DNA of 64,000 bases, from the NCBI RefSeq assembly GCF_029457495.1, contig NZ_CP120361.1:806001-870000 (forward strand), given 5' to 3'. The notes under the pieces were generated by a model. That model saw only the letters and a list, made by a program, of their open reading frames with translations, had not been told where the DNA came from and searched no databases. The DNA comes from Chelativorans sp. AA-79 (lineage in GTDB: Bacteria > Pseudomonadota > Alphaproteobacteria > Rhizobiales > Rhizobiaceae). Below, in pieces: positions 16,935 to 26,075 of the stretch; positions within the stretch are counted from its first letter, which is position 1; each line of letters begins with the position of its first letter. Position numbers and translations under genes: made by a program.

Positions 16935-18409
16935 ACCGCCTCCTCGTATCGCTCGACCGTCACCGGCCCGCTTGTTCCCGAAGTATCCAGGAAAAACCGC
17001 CTCAGCAGGTTTTTCGCCGCGAGCATCCGGTATTCGGCGGAAGCGCGCATGTCCGTGATCGGCGTGAAGTCCCGCTCGTAGGCGGGCAAAGCCTGTTCGA
17101 CGGTTTCCATCGTCCAGGGCTTGGCGGTGAGTGCGGTTTCCGCGGCGAGCGCGCGTTTGGGTGTGGCCGCCATGCCGCCATAGGCGATGCGGATGGAAGC
17201 GACCGTATGATCCGCGCCGAGCTCCATGTGGAAAGCGCCGAGCGTGACGGTGATGTCCTCGTCGCGACGCTTCGAGATCTTCCAGGCGGCGAAGTGAGCG
17301 TCGGGCGCGGGTAAGGGCACGTGCACGGCTTCGACAAATTCGCCGGGCTGCCGGTTCTGCTTCCCGTAGGCGATGAAGAAGTCTTCCAGCGGGATGGTGC
17401 GCCGCCTGGCACCTTTGCGCAGGGTGAGGGTCGCGCCGAGCGCGATCAGGGGAGGCGGCGTGTCGCCGATGGGCGAGCCGTTGGCGATGTTGCCGCCGAT
17501 CGTGCCCATATTGCGCACCTGGTCGCCGCCGATGCGGTCTATGAGCCGGCCGAAAGCCGGAATGCACTCCGCAAGCAGTGAGAAGGCGTCCGAATAGCTG
17601 ACGCCGGCACCGATGGTGAGGACGCCGTCGCTTTCCGAAATCGTCCGCAATTCCTCGATGCCGCCGATGAAGACCGCGGGCGCGATCTCGCGCATGAATT
17701 TGGTCACCCACAGGCCGACATCGGTGGAGCCGGCGACGAGGGTGGCGTTCGGCTCCGCCTCCAACACTTCGGCGAGATCATCTACGCTTGCAGGAACGAC
17801 GAGGCGCTCGCGCCCGTGACCCATCTCGACGCACGTGCCGTCCCTCATGGCCTTGAGTTCGGCAATGACCCTCCCGCGCTCCAGCGCCAGCGGGTCAGAA
17901 CCGGGGTCGCCATAGGAGGAAATGGCGCGGGCGGCGCGCACGATGGGCTCGTAGCCCGTGCAGCGGCAGAGATTGCCCTGCAGCGCCTTCTCGATTGCCT
18001 GTTCGGAGGGGCGCGGGTTCCGCATCCACAGTGCATAGAGCGACATGACGATGCCCGGCGTGCAGAAGCCGCATTGGGAGCCGTGGAAATCCACCATCGC
18101 CTGCTGGACGGGATGGAGGCTGCCATCAGGCCGCTGCAGGTGCTCGACGGTGACGACGTGGCAGCCATCGAGCGAGGCAAGGAAGCGGATGCAGGCGTTG
18201 ACGCCTTCATAGACGAGGGCATCGCCGGAAAGCCGGCCGACCAGCACCGTGCAGGCGCCGCAATCCCCCTCTGCGCAGCCTTCCTTCGTGCCGGTCAGGC
18301 GGCGGGCGAGGCGGAGATAGTCGAGCAGGGTTTCTTCCGGCCGCACGTCGGTGAGCGCGACCTTCAGGCCGTTCAGGAGGAGGCGGATTTCGTGGCGAAC
18401 TGCCGTCAT
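16931..18409 (-). CDS. xdhA: Xanthine dehydrogenase iron-sulfur/FAD subunit XdhA
   Basis: This 492-residue subunit transfers electrons from the Mo site to NAD. It has a plant-type [2Fe-2S] ferredoxin domain (GCAEGDCGACTVLVG), an alpha-helical second [2Fe-2S] domain (CGFCTPG and GNLCRCTGY), and an FAD-binding domain (TLVAGSTDVG, IGGNIANGSPIGD). It overlaps uraH upstream by one base (TGATG) and xdhB downstream by four, forming the uraH-xdhA-xdhB operon. Confidence 0.95.
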   Translation of the reverse strand: MTAVRHEIRLLLNGLKVALTDVRPEETLLDYLRLARRLTGTKEGCAEGDCGACTVLVGRLSGDALVYEGVNACIRFLASLDGCHVVTVEHLQRPDGSLHPVQQAMVDFHGSQCGFCTPGIVMSLYALWMRNPRPSEQAIEKALQGNLCRCTGYEPIVRAARAISSYGDPGSDPLALERGRVIAELKAMRDGTCVEMGHGRERLVVPASVDDLAEVLEAEPNATLVAGSTDVGLWVTKFMREIAPAVFIGGIEELRTISESDGVLTIGAGVSYSDAFSLLAECIPAFGRLIDRIGGDQVRNMGTIGGNIANGSPIGDTPPPLIALGATLTLRKGARRRTIPLEDFFIAYGKQNRQPGEFVEAVHVPLPAPDAHFAAWKISKRRDEDITVTLGAFHMELGADHTVASIRIAYGGMAATPKRALAAETALTAKPWTMETVEQALPAYERDFTPITDMRASAEYRMLAAKNLLRRFFLDTSGTSGPVTVERYEEAV

Positions 18410-18774
18410 CAGCTCCCCCGGTAGGTCGAATAGCCATAGGGCGAAACGAGCAAAGGCACGTGGTAGTGCGCAAGCTCCGAAATCCCGAAGCGGATGGGCA
18501 CGCGGTCGAGAAAGGCCGGCGCGGGGAGCGCCACCTGGCTGGCGCGCAGATAGTTGCCGACTTCGAAGATCAGCTCGTATTCGCCGGGCGCGAACGCGCT
18601 GCCTTCCAGAAGCGGCGCGTCGCAGCGCCCATCCGCGTTGGTGCGGACGGTCTTCAGATACGTGCGGTTCTCGCCATCCAGCCGGTAGAGCGTGATCTCC
18701 ATGCCCGCGGCGGGCCGGCCTGCCGCCGTGTCCAGGACATGGGTCGTCAGCCGGCCTTCAGCTCGCTCGCCCAT
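18409..18774 (-). CDS. uraH: 5-hydroxyisourate hydrolase
   Basis: This 121-residue transthyretin-like protein begins with [19 protein letters not shown] and ends with the diagnostic YRGS tetrapeptide. [16 protein letters not shown] supplies the other conserved active-site residues. It hydrolyses 5-hydroxyisourate, the PuuD product, to OHCU. There is no signal peptide, so it is cytosolic. It is the first gene of the uraH-xdhA-xdhB unit and is divergent from puuE-uraD. Confidence 0.95.
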   Translation of the reverse strand: MGERAEGRLTTHVLDTAAGRPAAGMEITLYRLDGENRTYLKTVRTNADGRCDAPLLEGSAFAPGEYELIFEVGNYLRASQVALPAPAFLDRVPIRFGISELAHYHVPLLVSPYGYSTYRGS

Positions 18775-18865
18775 GCGGTCTCCCCTGTTTTTCTCATCGT
18801 AGCCGGTGATTGTGCGGCAAATCTGCGAGGCGCATAAGGGGGGTGCGGGGGAAAGGCTGCAGAAA

Positions 18866-18878
18866 GACTTTCAAATTT
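18866..18878 (+). promoter_or_regulatory. Second copy of the purine-cluster 13-mer
   Basis: GACTTTCAAATTT is identical to 12551-12563. It lies in the uraH/puuE divergent region, 50 nt before the puuE-uraD start. Downstream both copies share a GGAATGA- or GGAAAATGA-like segment. The upstream flank here also forms GAAAG-A-CTTTC. It is a likely operator for a regulator common to the cluster. Confidence 0.58.
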
Positions 18879-18928
18879 TTCGACGGGAATGATCGCCCGC
18901 ACCTTGGACTATCCTTGAAAGAGGCGAG

Positions 18929-20383
18929 ATGACAGACGAGAAAGGCCAGATGCGCTACTGCCGGAACATGCGCGGCTACGGCCCCAAGCCGCCGGACCCG
19001 AAATGGCCTGACGGCGCCCATGTGGCCGTGCAGTTCGTCGTCAACTACGAGGAGGGCGGGGAGAACTGCGTCCTCCACGGCGACGCGGCTTCGGAGGCGT
19101 TCCTGTCGGAGATCGTGGGTGCGGCGCCCTGGCAGGACATGCGCCACTGGAACATGGAATCAATCTACGAATATGGCGCGCGGGCAGGCTTCTGGCGGCT
19201 GCACCGCATGTTCACGGAGGCGGCAGTTCCCGTCACCGTCTATGGCGTGGCGAGCGCATTGGCGCGCTCTCCGGACCAGGTGGCGGCGATGAAAGAGGCG
19301 GGATGGGAAATCGCCAGCCACGGTTTGCGCTGGATCGATTACCGGGCGCATTCGCAGGAGGACGAGCGCCGCGATCTCGAGGAAGCCGTGCGGCTGCATG
19401 CGGAGGTGGTGGGCGAGCGGCCTCGGGGGCTTTATCTCGGGCGGACTTCGGTGAATTCGGTGAAGCTTGCCATCGAGGAGGGCGGGTTCGACTGGATCTC
19501 CGATACCTATGACGACGACCTGCCCTATTGGCTCGACCATGACGGGCAGGGCAATGCCACGCGGCCGCAACTCGTGATCCCCTATACGCTCGACGCCAAC
19601 GACATGCGTTTCGCCACGCCGCAGGGGTTCAACTCGGGCGACCAGTTCTCCGCCTATCTCAAGGATGCGTTCGATACGCTTTATAACGAGGGAAAGGCGG
19701 GGCGGCCGGCCATGATGAGCGTGGGCCTGCACTGCCGGCTCGTGGGGCGGCCGGGGCGGGCGGCGTCGCTCAAGCGCTTCATCGACTATGTGAAAAGCCA
19801 TGAAAAGGTATGGCTGCCTCGGCGCATCGACATCGCACACCATTGGATGGAACATCATGCCTATCAGCCGCCGAAACTGAGGCCGAGCCGGATGGGCAGG
19901 GCCGAGTTCGTCGAACGCTTCGGCTCGATCTTCGAGCATTCGCCGTGGATCGCGGAGCGGGCGTTCGGACTGGAGCTTGGCCCGGCGCACGATAGCGCCG
20001 GAGGTCTCGCCAATGCGCTGGCGCGCGTCTTCCGCAGGGCAAGCGAGGAGGAGAGGCTGGGCGTGCTGAAGGCCCATCCCGATCTTGCGGGAAAGCTCGC
20101 AGCGGCGAGGCGGCTCACGCCGGAATCGGCCCGCGAACAGGCTTCGGCAGGGCTCGACGCACTGACGGACGAGGAGCGCGCGCGCTTTACCGAGCTCAAT
20201 ACACGCTACGTGGGAAAATTCGGCTTTCCCTTCATCATCGCCGTCAAGGACAATACGAAGGAGAGCATCCTGCGCGCCTTTGAGACACGCACCGAGAACA
20301 GCCGCGAGCAGGAATTCGCCACCGCCTGCGGGCAAGTGGAGCGCATCGCCTATCTGAGGCTCAAGGACGTGCTGCCGTCATGA
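18929..20383 (+). CDS. puuE: Bifunctional allantoinase PuuE / OHCU decarboxylase UraD
   Basis: This 484-residue protein joins two domains. Residues 1 to about 310 form a polysaccharide-deacetylase-like, metal-independent allantoinase (WKIAxH-like IASHGLRWIDYRAHSQEDE, LGRTSVNS, MSVGLHCRLVGRPGRAASL). Residues about 325-484 form OHCU decarboxylase (FVERFGSIFEHSPWIAERAF, LKAHPDLAGKLA, GKFGFPFIIAVK). The fused enzyme would take OHCU to (S)-allantoin and then to allantoate. An internal ATG at residue 8 (MRYCRNMRGYG) is an alternative start. It is first of a four-gene unit coupled by ATGA overlaps. Confidence 0.93.
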   Translation: MTDEKGQMRYCRNMRGYGPKPPDPKWPDGAHVAVQFVVNYEEGGENCVLHGDAASEAFLSEIVGAAPWQDMRHWNMESIYEYGARAGFWRLHRMFTEAAVPVTVYGVASALARSPDQVAAMKEAGWEIASHGLRWIDYRAHSQEDERRDLEEAVRLHAEVVGERPRGLYLGRTSVNSVKLAIEEGGFDWISDTYDDDLPYWLDHDGQGNATRPQLVIPYTLDANDMRFATPQGFNSGDQFSAYLKDAFDTLYNEGKAGRPAMMSVGLHCRLVGRPGRAASLKRFIDYVKSHEKVWLPRRIDIAHHWMEHHAYQPPKLRPSRMGRAEFVERFGSIFEHSPWIAERAFGLELGPAHDSAGGLANALARVFRRASEEERLGVLKAHPDLAGKLAAARRLTPESAREQASAGLDALTDEERARFTELNTRYVGKFGFPFIIAVKDNTKESILRAFETRTENSREQEFATACGQVERIAYLRLKDVLPS

Positions 20384-21213
20384 CCGGAAACTACTTCGCG
20401 CCAAAGGGCGGCCACCCGCCGCAGACGGAGCTTCTGACGGGGCGGGCGGTCTTCACCGAGGCCTATGCGGTGATCCCCAAGGGGGTGATGCGCGACATCG
20501 TCACCAGTTGCCTGCCGTTCTGGGAGAAGACCCGCTGCTGGATCATCGCGCGGCCCCTTTCCGGCTTCGCGGAGACGTTTTCGCAATACATCATGGAAGT
20601 GCAGCCGGGCGGCGGCAGCGAGAAGCCCGAGCCCGACGGCGCGGCGGAAGCGGTGCTCTTCGTGGTGGAGGGCGAGCTGACGGTGCATCTCGACGGACGG
20701 ATGCATCGCATGCAGCCCGGCGGCTTTGCCTTTCTGCCGCCCGCGAGCCGCTGGACGGTGCGCAACGAAGGCTCGGCGCCTGCACGCTTCCACTGGATCC
20801 GCAAGGCTTACGAGGCGGTGGACGGGATCGAGGTGCCGGAAGCGTTCTTCACCAGCGACAATGACGTGGCGCCAACGCCTATGCCGGGCACGGAGGGGAG
20901 GTGGGCCACCACGCGCTTCGTGGACCCCGAGGATATGCGCCACGACATGCATGTGACGATCGTCACCTTCGAGCCGGGTGCGGCGATCCCCTTCGCCGAG
21001 ACCCATGTGATGGAGCACGGACTCTATGTGCTCGAAGGCAAGGCCGTCTACCGGCTCAACCAGGATTGGGTGGAGGTGGAGGCTGGCGACTTCATGTGGC
21101 TGCGCGCCTTCTGCCCGCAAGCCTGCTACGCCGGCGGGCCCGAAAAATTCCGCTACCTGCTTTACAAGGACGTGAACCGGCATGCGAAGCTTTGGCCGTT
21201 GGGCGGACGGTGA
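20380..21213 (+). CDS. allE: (S)-ureidoglycine aminohydrolase
   Basis: This 277-residue bicupin matches AllE/YlbA (UGHY). The two cupin halves are seen around PEPDGAAEAVLFVVEGELTV and FAETHVMEHGLYVLEGKAVY. The second carries the His/Glu manganese ligands. It releases ammonia from (S)-ureidoglycine to give (S)-ureidoglycolate. Its ATG overlaps the puuE-uraD stop by 4 bp, so translation is coupled. The substrate must come from allantoate through an amidohydrolase (AllC) that is not encoded in this window. Confidence 0.92.
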   Translation: MTGNYFAPKGGHPPQTELLTGRAVFTEAYAVIPKGVMRDIVTSCLPFWEKTRCWIIARPLSGFAETFSQYIMEVQPGGGSEKPEPDGAAEAVLFVVEGELTVHLDGRMHRMQPGGFAFLPPASRWTVRNEGSAPARFHWIRKAYEAVDGIEVPEAFFTSDNDVAPTPMPGTEGRWATTRFVDPEDMRHDMHVTIVTFEPGAAIPFAETHVMEHGLYVLEGKAVYRLNQDWVEVEAGDFMWLRAFCPQACYAGGPEKFRYLLYKDVNRHAKLWPLGGR

Positions 21214-21237
21214 CGTCATGATGTCAGTGGGGATATC

Positions 21238-21735
21238 ATGAGGATCATCGCCCAGCCGTTGACGCGGGAGGCTTTCGCTCCATTCGGCGACGTGATCGAA
21301 GCGGAGGGTGCCGAAAGCTTTCCTATCAATAACGGCAGGACGCAGCGGTTTCACGACCTGGCGCGCGTGGAGATGACGGGGGAGAAGGCGCGGGTGCTCG
21401 TCAGCATCGCGCGGGGGCAGCCCTACGATCTGCCGCTGACGCTGAGGATGGTGGAGCGCCATCCGCTGGGCAGCCAGGCCTTCGTGCCGCTTTCGCCGCG
21501 CCCCTTCCTGGTGACCGTCTGCCCGGATGAAACGGGCCGCCCGGGCACGCCGCGCGCCTTCATCACCAAGCCTGGACAGGGCGTGAACTATGCGCGCAAT
21601 ACCTGGCACGGCGTGCTGACGCCGGTCGGGGAAGAACAGGACTTCCTCATCGTCGATCGCGGGGGAGACGGCAGCAATCTGGAGGAGTACTTCTTTTCCG
21701 ACCTGTACGAGATCCATGTGCCGGAACAGCCATGA
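21238..21735 (+). CDS. allA: Ureidoglycolate lyase
   Basis: This 165-residue protein of the AllA family has the conserved PINNGRTQRFHDLA, ERHPLGSQAFVPLS and VNYARNTWHGVLTPVG segments. It splits (S)-ureidoglycolate to glyoxylate and urea. It follows allE after 24 bp with a GGGGAT ribosome-binding site and overlaps the next gene by 4 bp. Urea released here would need urease, not seen in the window. Confidence 0.93.
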   Translation: MRIIAQPLTREAFAPFGDVIEAEGAESFPINNGRTQRFHDLARVEMTGEKARVLVSIARGQPYDLPLTLRMVERHPLGSQAFVPLSPRPFLVTVCPDETGRPGTPRAFITKPGQGVNYARNTWHGVLTPVGEEQDFLIVDRGGDGSNLEEYFFSDLYEIHVPEQP

Positions 21736-22331
21736 AACCCGACAATCCCACCCTGATCGACCGCCTGCTCGAGGTCATCGAGCAGAACATCGTGCCGAAG
21801 ACACGGGCCGGCGTGGAAGCAGGAAACAAGCTCTTCGGCGCGGCGATCCTGAGGAAAGGCGATCTTTCCTTGGTATTGGCGGAGACGAACAACGAGTTGG
21901 AGAACCCGCTGTGGCACGGCGAAATGCACGCGCTGAAGCGGTTCTATGAACTGCCAAAGGACAAGCGGCCCGACACCGCGGACTGCATCTTCCTTTCCAC
22001 GCATGAGCCCTGCTCGCTCTGCCTCTCGGCCATCACCTGGACCGGCTTCGACAATTTCTTCTACCTCTTCAGCCATGAGGATTCGCGGGACGCCTTCGCC
22101 ATCCCGCATGACCTCAAGATCCTGAAGGAGGTCTTCCGGCTGGACCCCGGCGGCTACAATGCGGAAAACGCCTTCTGGAAGAGCTATTCGATCCCTGCTC
22201 TTGGGCGAAAACTGCCGGAGCCGGAGAGAAGCCGGGTCTCGGAAAAAATCGCGCGGCTGACCGAAACCTATGCGCAGCTTTCAGAAATCTATCAGGAGAG
22301 CAAGGCGGGGAACGCCATTCCGTTGAGTTGA
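21732..22331 (+). CDS. Cytidine/nucleoside deaminase-superfamily protein
   Basis: This 199-residue protein has the deaminase zinc signature as WHGEMHAL (HxE with the catalytic Glu) and THEPCSLCLSA (PCxxC). It has a long C-terminal helical extension of about 85 residues. It is the last gene of the puuE-uraD/allE/allA unit, joined by an ATGA overlap, so a role in purine or ureide catabolism is likely. Candidates are a modified base or nucleoside, or an aminated ring intermediate. The common HAE is replaced by HGE. The exact substrate is unknown, and the dedicated guanine deaminase is encoded elsewhere in the cluster. Confidence 0.8.
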   Translation: MKPDNPTLIDRLLEVIEQNIVPKTRAGVEAGNKLFGAAILRKGDLSLVLAETNNELENPLWHGEMHALKRFYELPKDKRPDTADCIFLSTHEPCSLCLSAITWTGFDNFFYLFSHEDSRDAFAIPHDLKILKEVFRLDPGGYNAENAFWKSYSIPALGRKLPEPERSRVSEKIARLTETYAQLSEIYQESKAGNAIPLS

Positions 22332-22348
22332 CAGCCTTGCGGGGCACA

Positions 22349-22380
22349 TTGATGGTATATATCATGGTATATACCATCAA
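22349..22380. promoter_or_regulatory. vapBC operator/promoter palindrome
   Basis: Arms 22349-22361 and 22368-22380 (TTGATGGTATATA and complement) form a 13-bp inverted repeat with a 6-nt spacer, directly before vapB. The half-site ATGGTATATA is also repeated directly. TATAT-rich palindromes at this place are typical binding sites for VapB or VapBC autorepression. Confidence 0.75.
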
Positions 22381-22391
22381 TGGAGGCGCCC

Positions 22392-22652
22392 ATGCCCCGG
22401 ACCGCAAAGCTTTTCTGGAATGGCCGCAGCCAAGCCGTGCGTCTGCCGGCGGAATTCCGCTTCGAGGGCGATGAGGTGGAAATTCGCCGCGATCCGGCCA
22501 CGGGAGATGTGGTTCTCTCGCCCAAGCCGCAACGGACGGGATCGTGGGACAGGTTTTTCAGGCTGCGTGACCAGATTCCTCCCGAGGAATTGGAAGGATT
22601 CATGGAGGATCGTGAGCAAGGACTCCATGAACGGGACGACCCGCTGGCATGA
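22392..22652 (+). CDS. vapB: VapB-type antitoxin (AbrB/SpoVT fold)
   Basis: This 86-residue antitoxin has the swapped-hairpin AbrB N-terminus ([20 protein letters not shown]) used for DNA binding. Its acidic C-terminal tail ([16 protein letters not shown]) would wrap the toxin. I use the ATG at 22392 because GGAGG stands 6 nt upstream; the ATG at 22380 lies in the operator. It overlaps vapC by 4 bp. With the toxin it binds and represses its own promoter palindrome. Confidence 0.88.
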   Translation: MPRTAKLFWNGRSQAVRLPAEFRFEGDEVEIRRDPATGDVVLSPKPQRTGSWDRFFRLRDQIPPEELEGFMEDREQGLHERDDPLA

Positions 22653-23056
22653 AGCCGCCCTTCATGCTGGACACCAATGTGGTGAGCGCCTTCATGCATG
22701 GCCGCAGCCGCGCCTTGGACAGGCGGATCTCAGCCTATGGGAAGGACGATCTTTGCGTTTCCGTCGTGAGCTATGGCGAGACCAGATACGGGCTCGCCCT
22801 GCGGCCTGGGGCGAAACACCTTGCTGCCGCCGCGGAGCTGTTGTTCGGTCTCGTAAAAATATCGCCGTGGACGCCGGAGGCAGCATGCCGCTACGGCGAG
22901 ATGCGCGCCGAATTGCGCAGGCGGGGGCGCACGATGCAGCCGCTCGACATGCTCATCGCCGCGCACGCGCTTGAAGCTGGCGCAACGCTGGTGACCAGCG
23001 ACCGCGCGTTCCGCTTCGTGCCGGGGCTTGCCGTCGAGAACTGGCTCGACGACTAG
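22649..23056 (+). CDS. vapC: VapC PIN-domain toxin ribonuclease
   Basis: This 135-residue PIN-domain protein has the acidic active site at Asp8 ([10 protein letters not shown]), Glu44 (SYGETRYGL), Asp98 ([10 protein letters not shown]) and Asp116 ([10 protein letters not shown]). VapC toxins cleave tRNA or rRNA at defined sites. All catalytic residues are present, so it is probably active. The pair sits between the purine operon and the beta-ketoadipate genes. Its TAG stop forms part of a terminal palindrome. Confidence 0.9.
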   Translation: MKPPFMLDTNVVSAFMHGRSRALDRRISAYGKDDLCVSVVSYGETRYGLALRPGAKHLAAAAELLFGLVKISPWTPEAACRYGEMRAELRRRGRTMQPLDMLIAAHALEAGATLVTSDRAFRFVPGLAVENWLDD

Positions 23057-23153
23057 ATCATGATGCCGCTTCGTCGAATCGGCATCATGATCTAACTTTT
23101 TGCTTGAGCATGATCTTTTCCGAAGATCGGCACCCACTTTTCGGGATCATGCT

Positions 23154-23154
<1 letters not shown>
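23054..23154. terminator. Double palindrome between convergent vapC and pcaF
   Basis: Two inverted repeats stand side by side: 23054-23068/23080-23094 (15-bp arms, including the vapC stop) and 23106-23115/23145-23154 (GAGCATGATC arms, touching the pcaF stop). The second belongs to a GAGCATGATC-TTTTCCGAA repeat family common in Rhizobiales intergenic DNA. A T-run at 23097-23101 follows the first. Together they probably form a bidirectional terminator. Confidence 0.72.
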
Positions 23155-24351
<1,197 letters not shown>

Positions 24352-24359
<8 letters not shown>

Positions 24360-25164
24360 CCTTGGATCCTCTCTTGGCGGCCGGGCTGCCGGTGCCCTTG
24401 TGTGCCGCATCCGTGCGCGCCTTGAGGTCGCGCAGGGTCTTCAGTTCCAATTCGGTGGGCGGCGGGGTTTCTTCAAGCCTGTCGGCAAATTTCACCTGCC
24501 AGCCGCAGGTCTCCTGCACCATCTCGCGCGTGACGCCGGGGTGGAGCGAGACGACCGTGAACTCCTTGGTCTCCGGATCGGGCTTCCAGATCGCAAGGTC
24601 GGTGATGAGGAGCGTCGGGCCCTTGGTCGCAATACCCAGCCGCTGGCGATGATCGCCGCCATCGCCGTGGCCGAAGGAGGTGTAGAAATCGATCTTCTCC
24701 ACCATGCCGCGCTTCGACTGGGCCATGGTGATGTAGACCTCGCCACAGGAGGAGGCGATCTCCGGTGCGCCGCCGCCGCCGGGCAGGCGCGTCTTGGGCT
24801 TGTGGTAATCGCCGATGACGGTGGTGTTGATGTTGCCGAACCTGTCGAGCTGCGCGGCACCGAGGAAACCGATGGTGATGCGCCCGCCCTGCAGCCAGTA
24901 GCGGAACATCTCCGGCACGGAGACCGTGGTGAGCGCGGTGTCGCAGAGCTCACCGTCGCCGATCGAGAGCGGCAGCACATCCGGCGCGGTGCCGATGGTG
25001 CCGGATTCATAGATCAGCGTGATGTCCGGCGCGTGGGTGAGGCGGGCGACGTTGCAGGCGGCCGACGGCGCGCCGATGCCGACGAAGCAGACATCCCGGC
25101 TCGTCAGCGCGCGGGAGGCCGCGATGGTCATCATCTCGTTGGGGGTGAAGGACTGCTCGCTCAT
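24352..25164 (-). CDS. catJ: 3-oxoadipate CoA-transferase subunit B (CatJ type)
   Basis: This 270-residue CoA-transferase beta subunit has the catalytic Glu region in LIYESGTIGTAP and a GGGGAPEIASSCG loop. Its length and sequence resemble the CatJ/GctB class rather than the shorter PcaJ. It activates 3-oxoadipate with CoA from succinyl-CoA. The ATG at 25164 overlaps the subunit A stop (ATGA). The frame stays open upstream, but only as a shadow of subunit A. Confidence 0.87.
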
Positions 25165-26018
25165 GACGCCACCCTCAGATTTTCGACTCGGTCGGCGAAA
25201 TCCTCCGGCCTCGCCTTGATCACATTCTCCTCCATCCATGCCCGGAAGCGCTCGCGGTCGGCCGCCACCTGGTCCCATTCCAGATAGGAGGCGTTGTCGC
25301 GGGCGTAATAGCCGTGGGTGTAGGAGGGATGCGCCCCACCGGGGACCACGGAGATCGCGGTGATGGTCCAGTGCGGGAGAACGCACAGATTGGGGTGGAG
25401 ACCGGAGAAATCGTCCACCACCTCTTCGACCGTCACCACGGCGCGCCTGGCAGCAAGCACGGCCTCCTTCTGGATGCCGATGATGCCTTCCACCAGCACA
25501 TTGCCCTTCCTGTCCGCCTTCTGGGCGTGAATGAAGGAAACGTCTGGGCGGATGGCCGGTACTGCCGCGAGCTCCTCCCCGGTGAAAGGGCAGGTGACGC
25601 TCTTGATGTTCGGGTTCACCTTGGGCAGGCCGGCGCCGCGATAGCCGCGGAAGACGGTGAGCGGCAGGCCGGCGGCACCCGCCTCGTAGGCATTGGCCAT
25701 GGCGGCGTGGGAGTGCTCCTCCACCTCGACCGGGTGCGGCCAGCCGTTCTCGACAGCGTCGCGCAGCCGCCGGAGCAGGCCGACGCCCGGATTGCCGGCA
25801 TAGGAGAAGACCAGCTTCTTCGCCATGCCCATGCCCACCATCTGATCATAGACCAGATCAGGCGTCATGCGGATGAGCGTCAGGTCCTTGAAGCCTTGGC
25901 GGATCGCCTCGTGGGCGGCAGCGGTGGGAATGAGATGGGTAAATCCCTCGAAAGCCGCGGTGTTCCCGTCGTGAAGGTTTTCCCGCACCGCCTGGTCGAG
26001 CGGCATGAAGCGCACCAT
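25161..26018 (-). CDS. catI: 3-oxoadipate CoA-transferase subunit A (CatI type)
   Basis: This 285-residue CoA-transferase alpha subunit of the CatI/GctA class has GNTAAFEGFTHLIPTAAAH, FSYAGNPGVGLLRRL and FIHAQKADRKGNV motifs. It is first of a catI-catJ-pcaF operon and starts at an ATG with GGAGG 4 nt upstream. It is divergent from the IclR regulator gene across a 57-bp region holding a palindrome. No upstream ring-cleavage pathway genes are adjacent. Confidence 0.88.
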   Translation of the reverse strand: MVRFMPLDQAVRENLHDGNTAAFEGFTHLIPTAAAHEAIRQGFKDLTLIRMTPDLVYDQMVGMGMAKKLVFSYAGNPGVGLLRRLRDAVENGWPHPVEVEEHSHAAMANAYEAGAAGLPLTVFRGYRGAGLPKVNPNIKSVTCPFTGEELAAVPAIRPDVSFIHAQKADRKGNVLVEGIIGIQKEAVLAARRAVVTVEEVVDDFSGLHPNLCVLPHWTITAISVVPGGAHPSYTHGYYARDNASYLEWDQVAADRERFRAWMEENVIKARPEDFADRVENLRVAS

Positions 26019-26030
26019 ATCGCCTCCAAA

Positions 26031-26049
26031 ATGTTCGTATTGCGAACAT
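26031..26049. promoter_or_regulatory. IclR-type operator between catI and its regulator
   Basis: ATGTTCG-TATTG-CGAACAT has perfect 7-bp arms and a 5-nt centre, in the divergent intergenic region. The GTTCG/CGAAC half-sites resemble PcaR- and PobR-type boxes. One site could control both directions. Confidence 0.7.
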
Positions 26050-26075
26050 AAGTTTTATATGCGATACTTTCTTAA

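Noticed and set aside
14676..17081. 801-codon open frame on the plus strand opposite xdhB
   Set aside because: It mirrors the xdhB codons, with no family motif and a biased composition typical of antisense frames in GC-rich genes.
14589..17711. 1040-codon open frame with a long N-terminal part
   Set aside because: Only the part from 16934 matches XdhB; the upstream stretch is an antisense-frame shadow of xdhA with Arg/His/Gly-rich low-information sequence.
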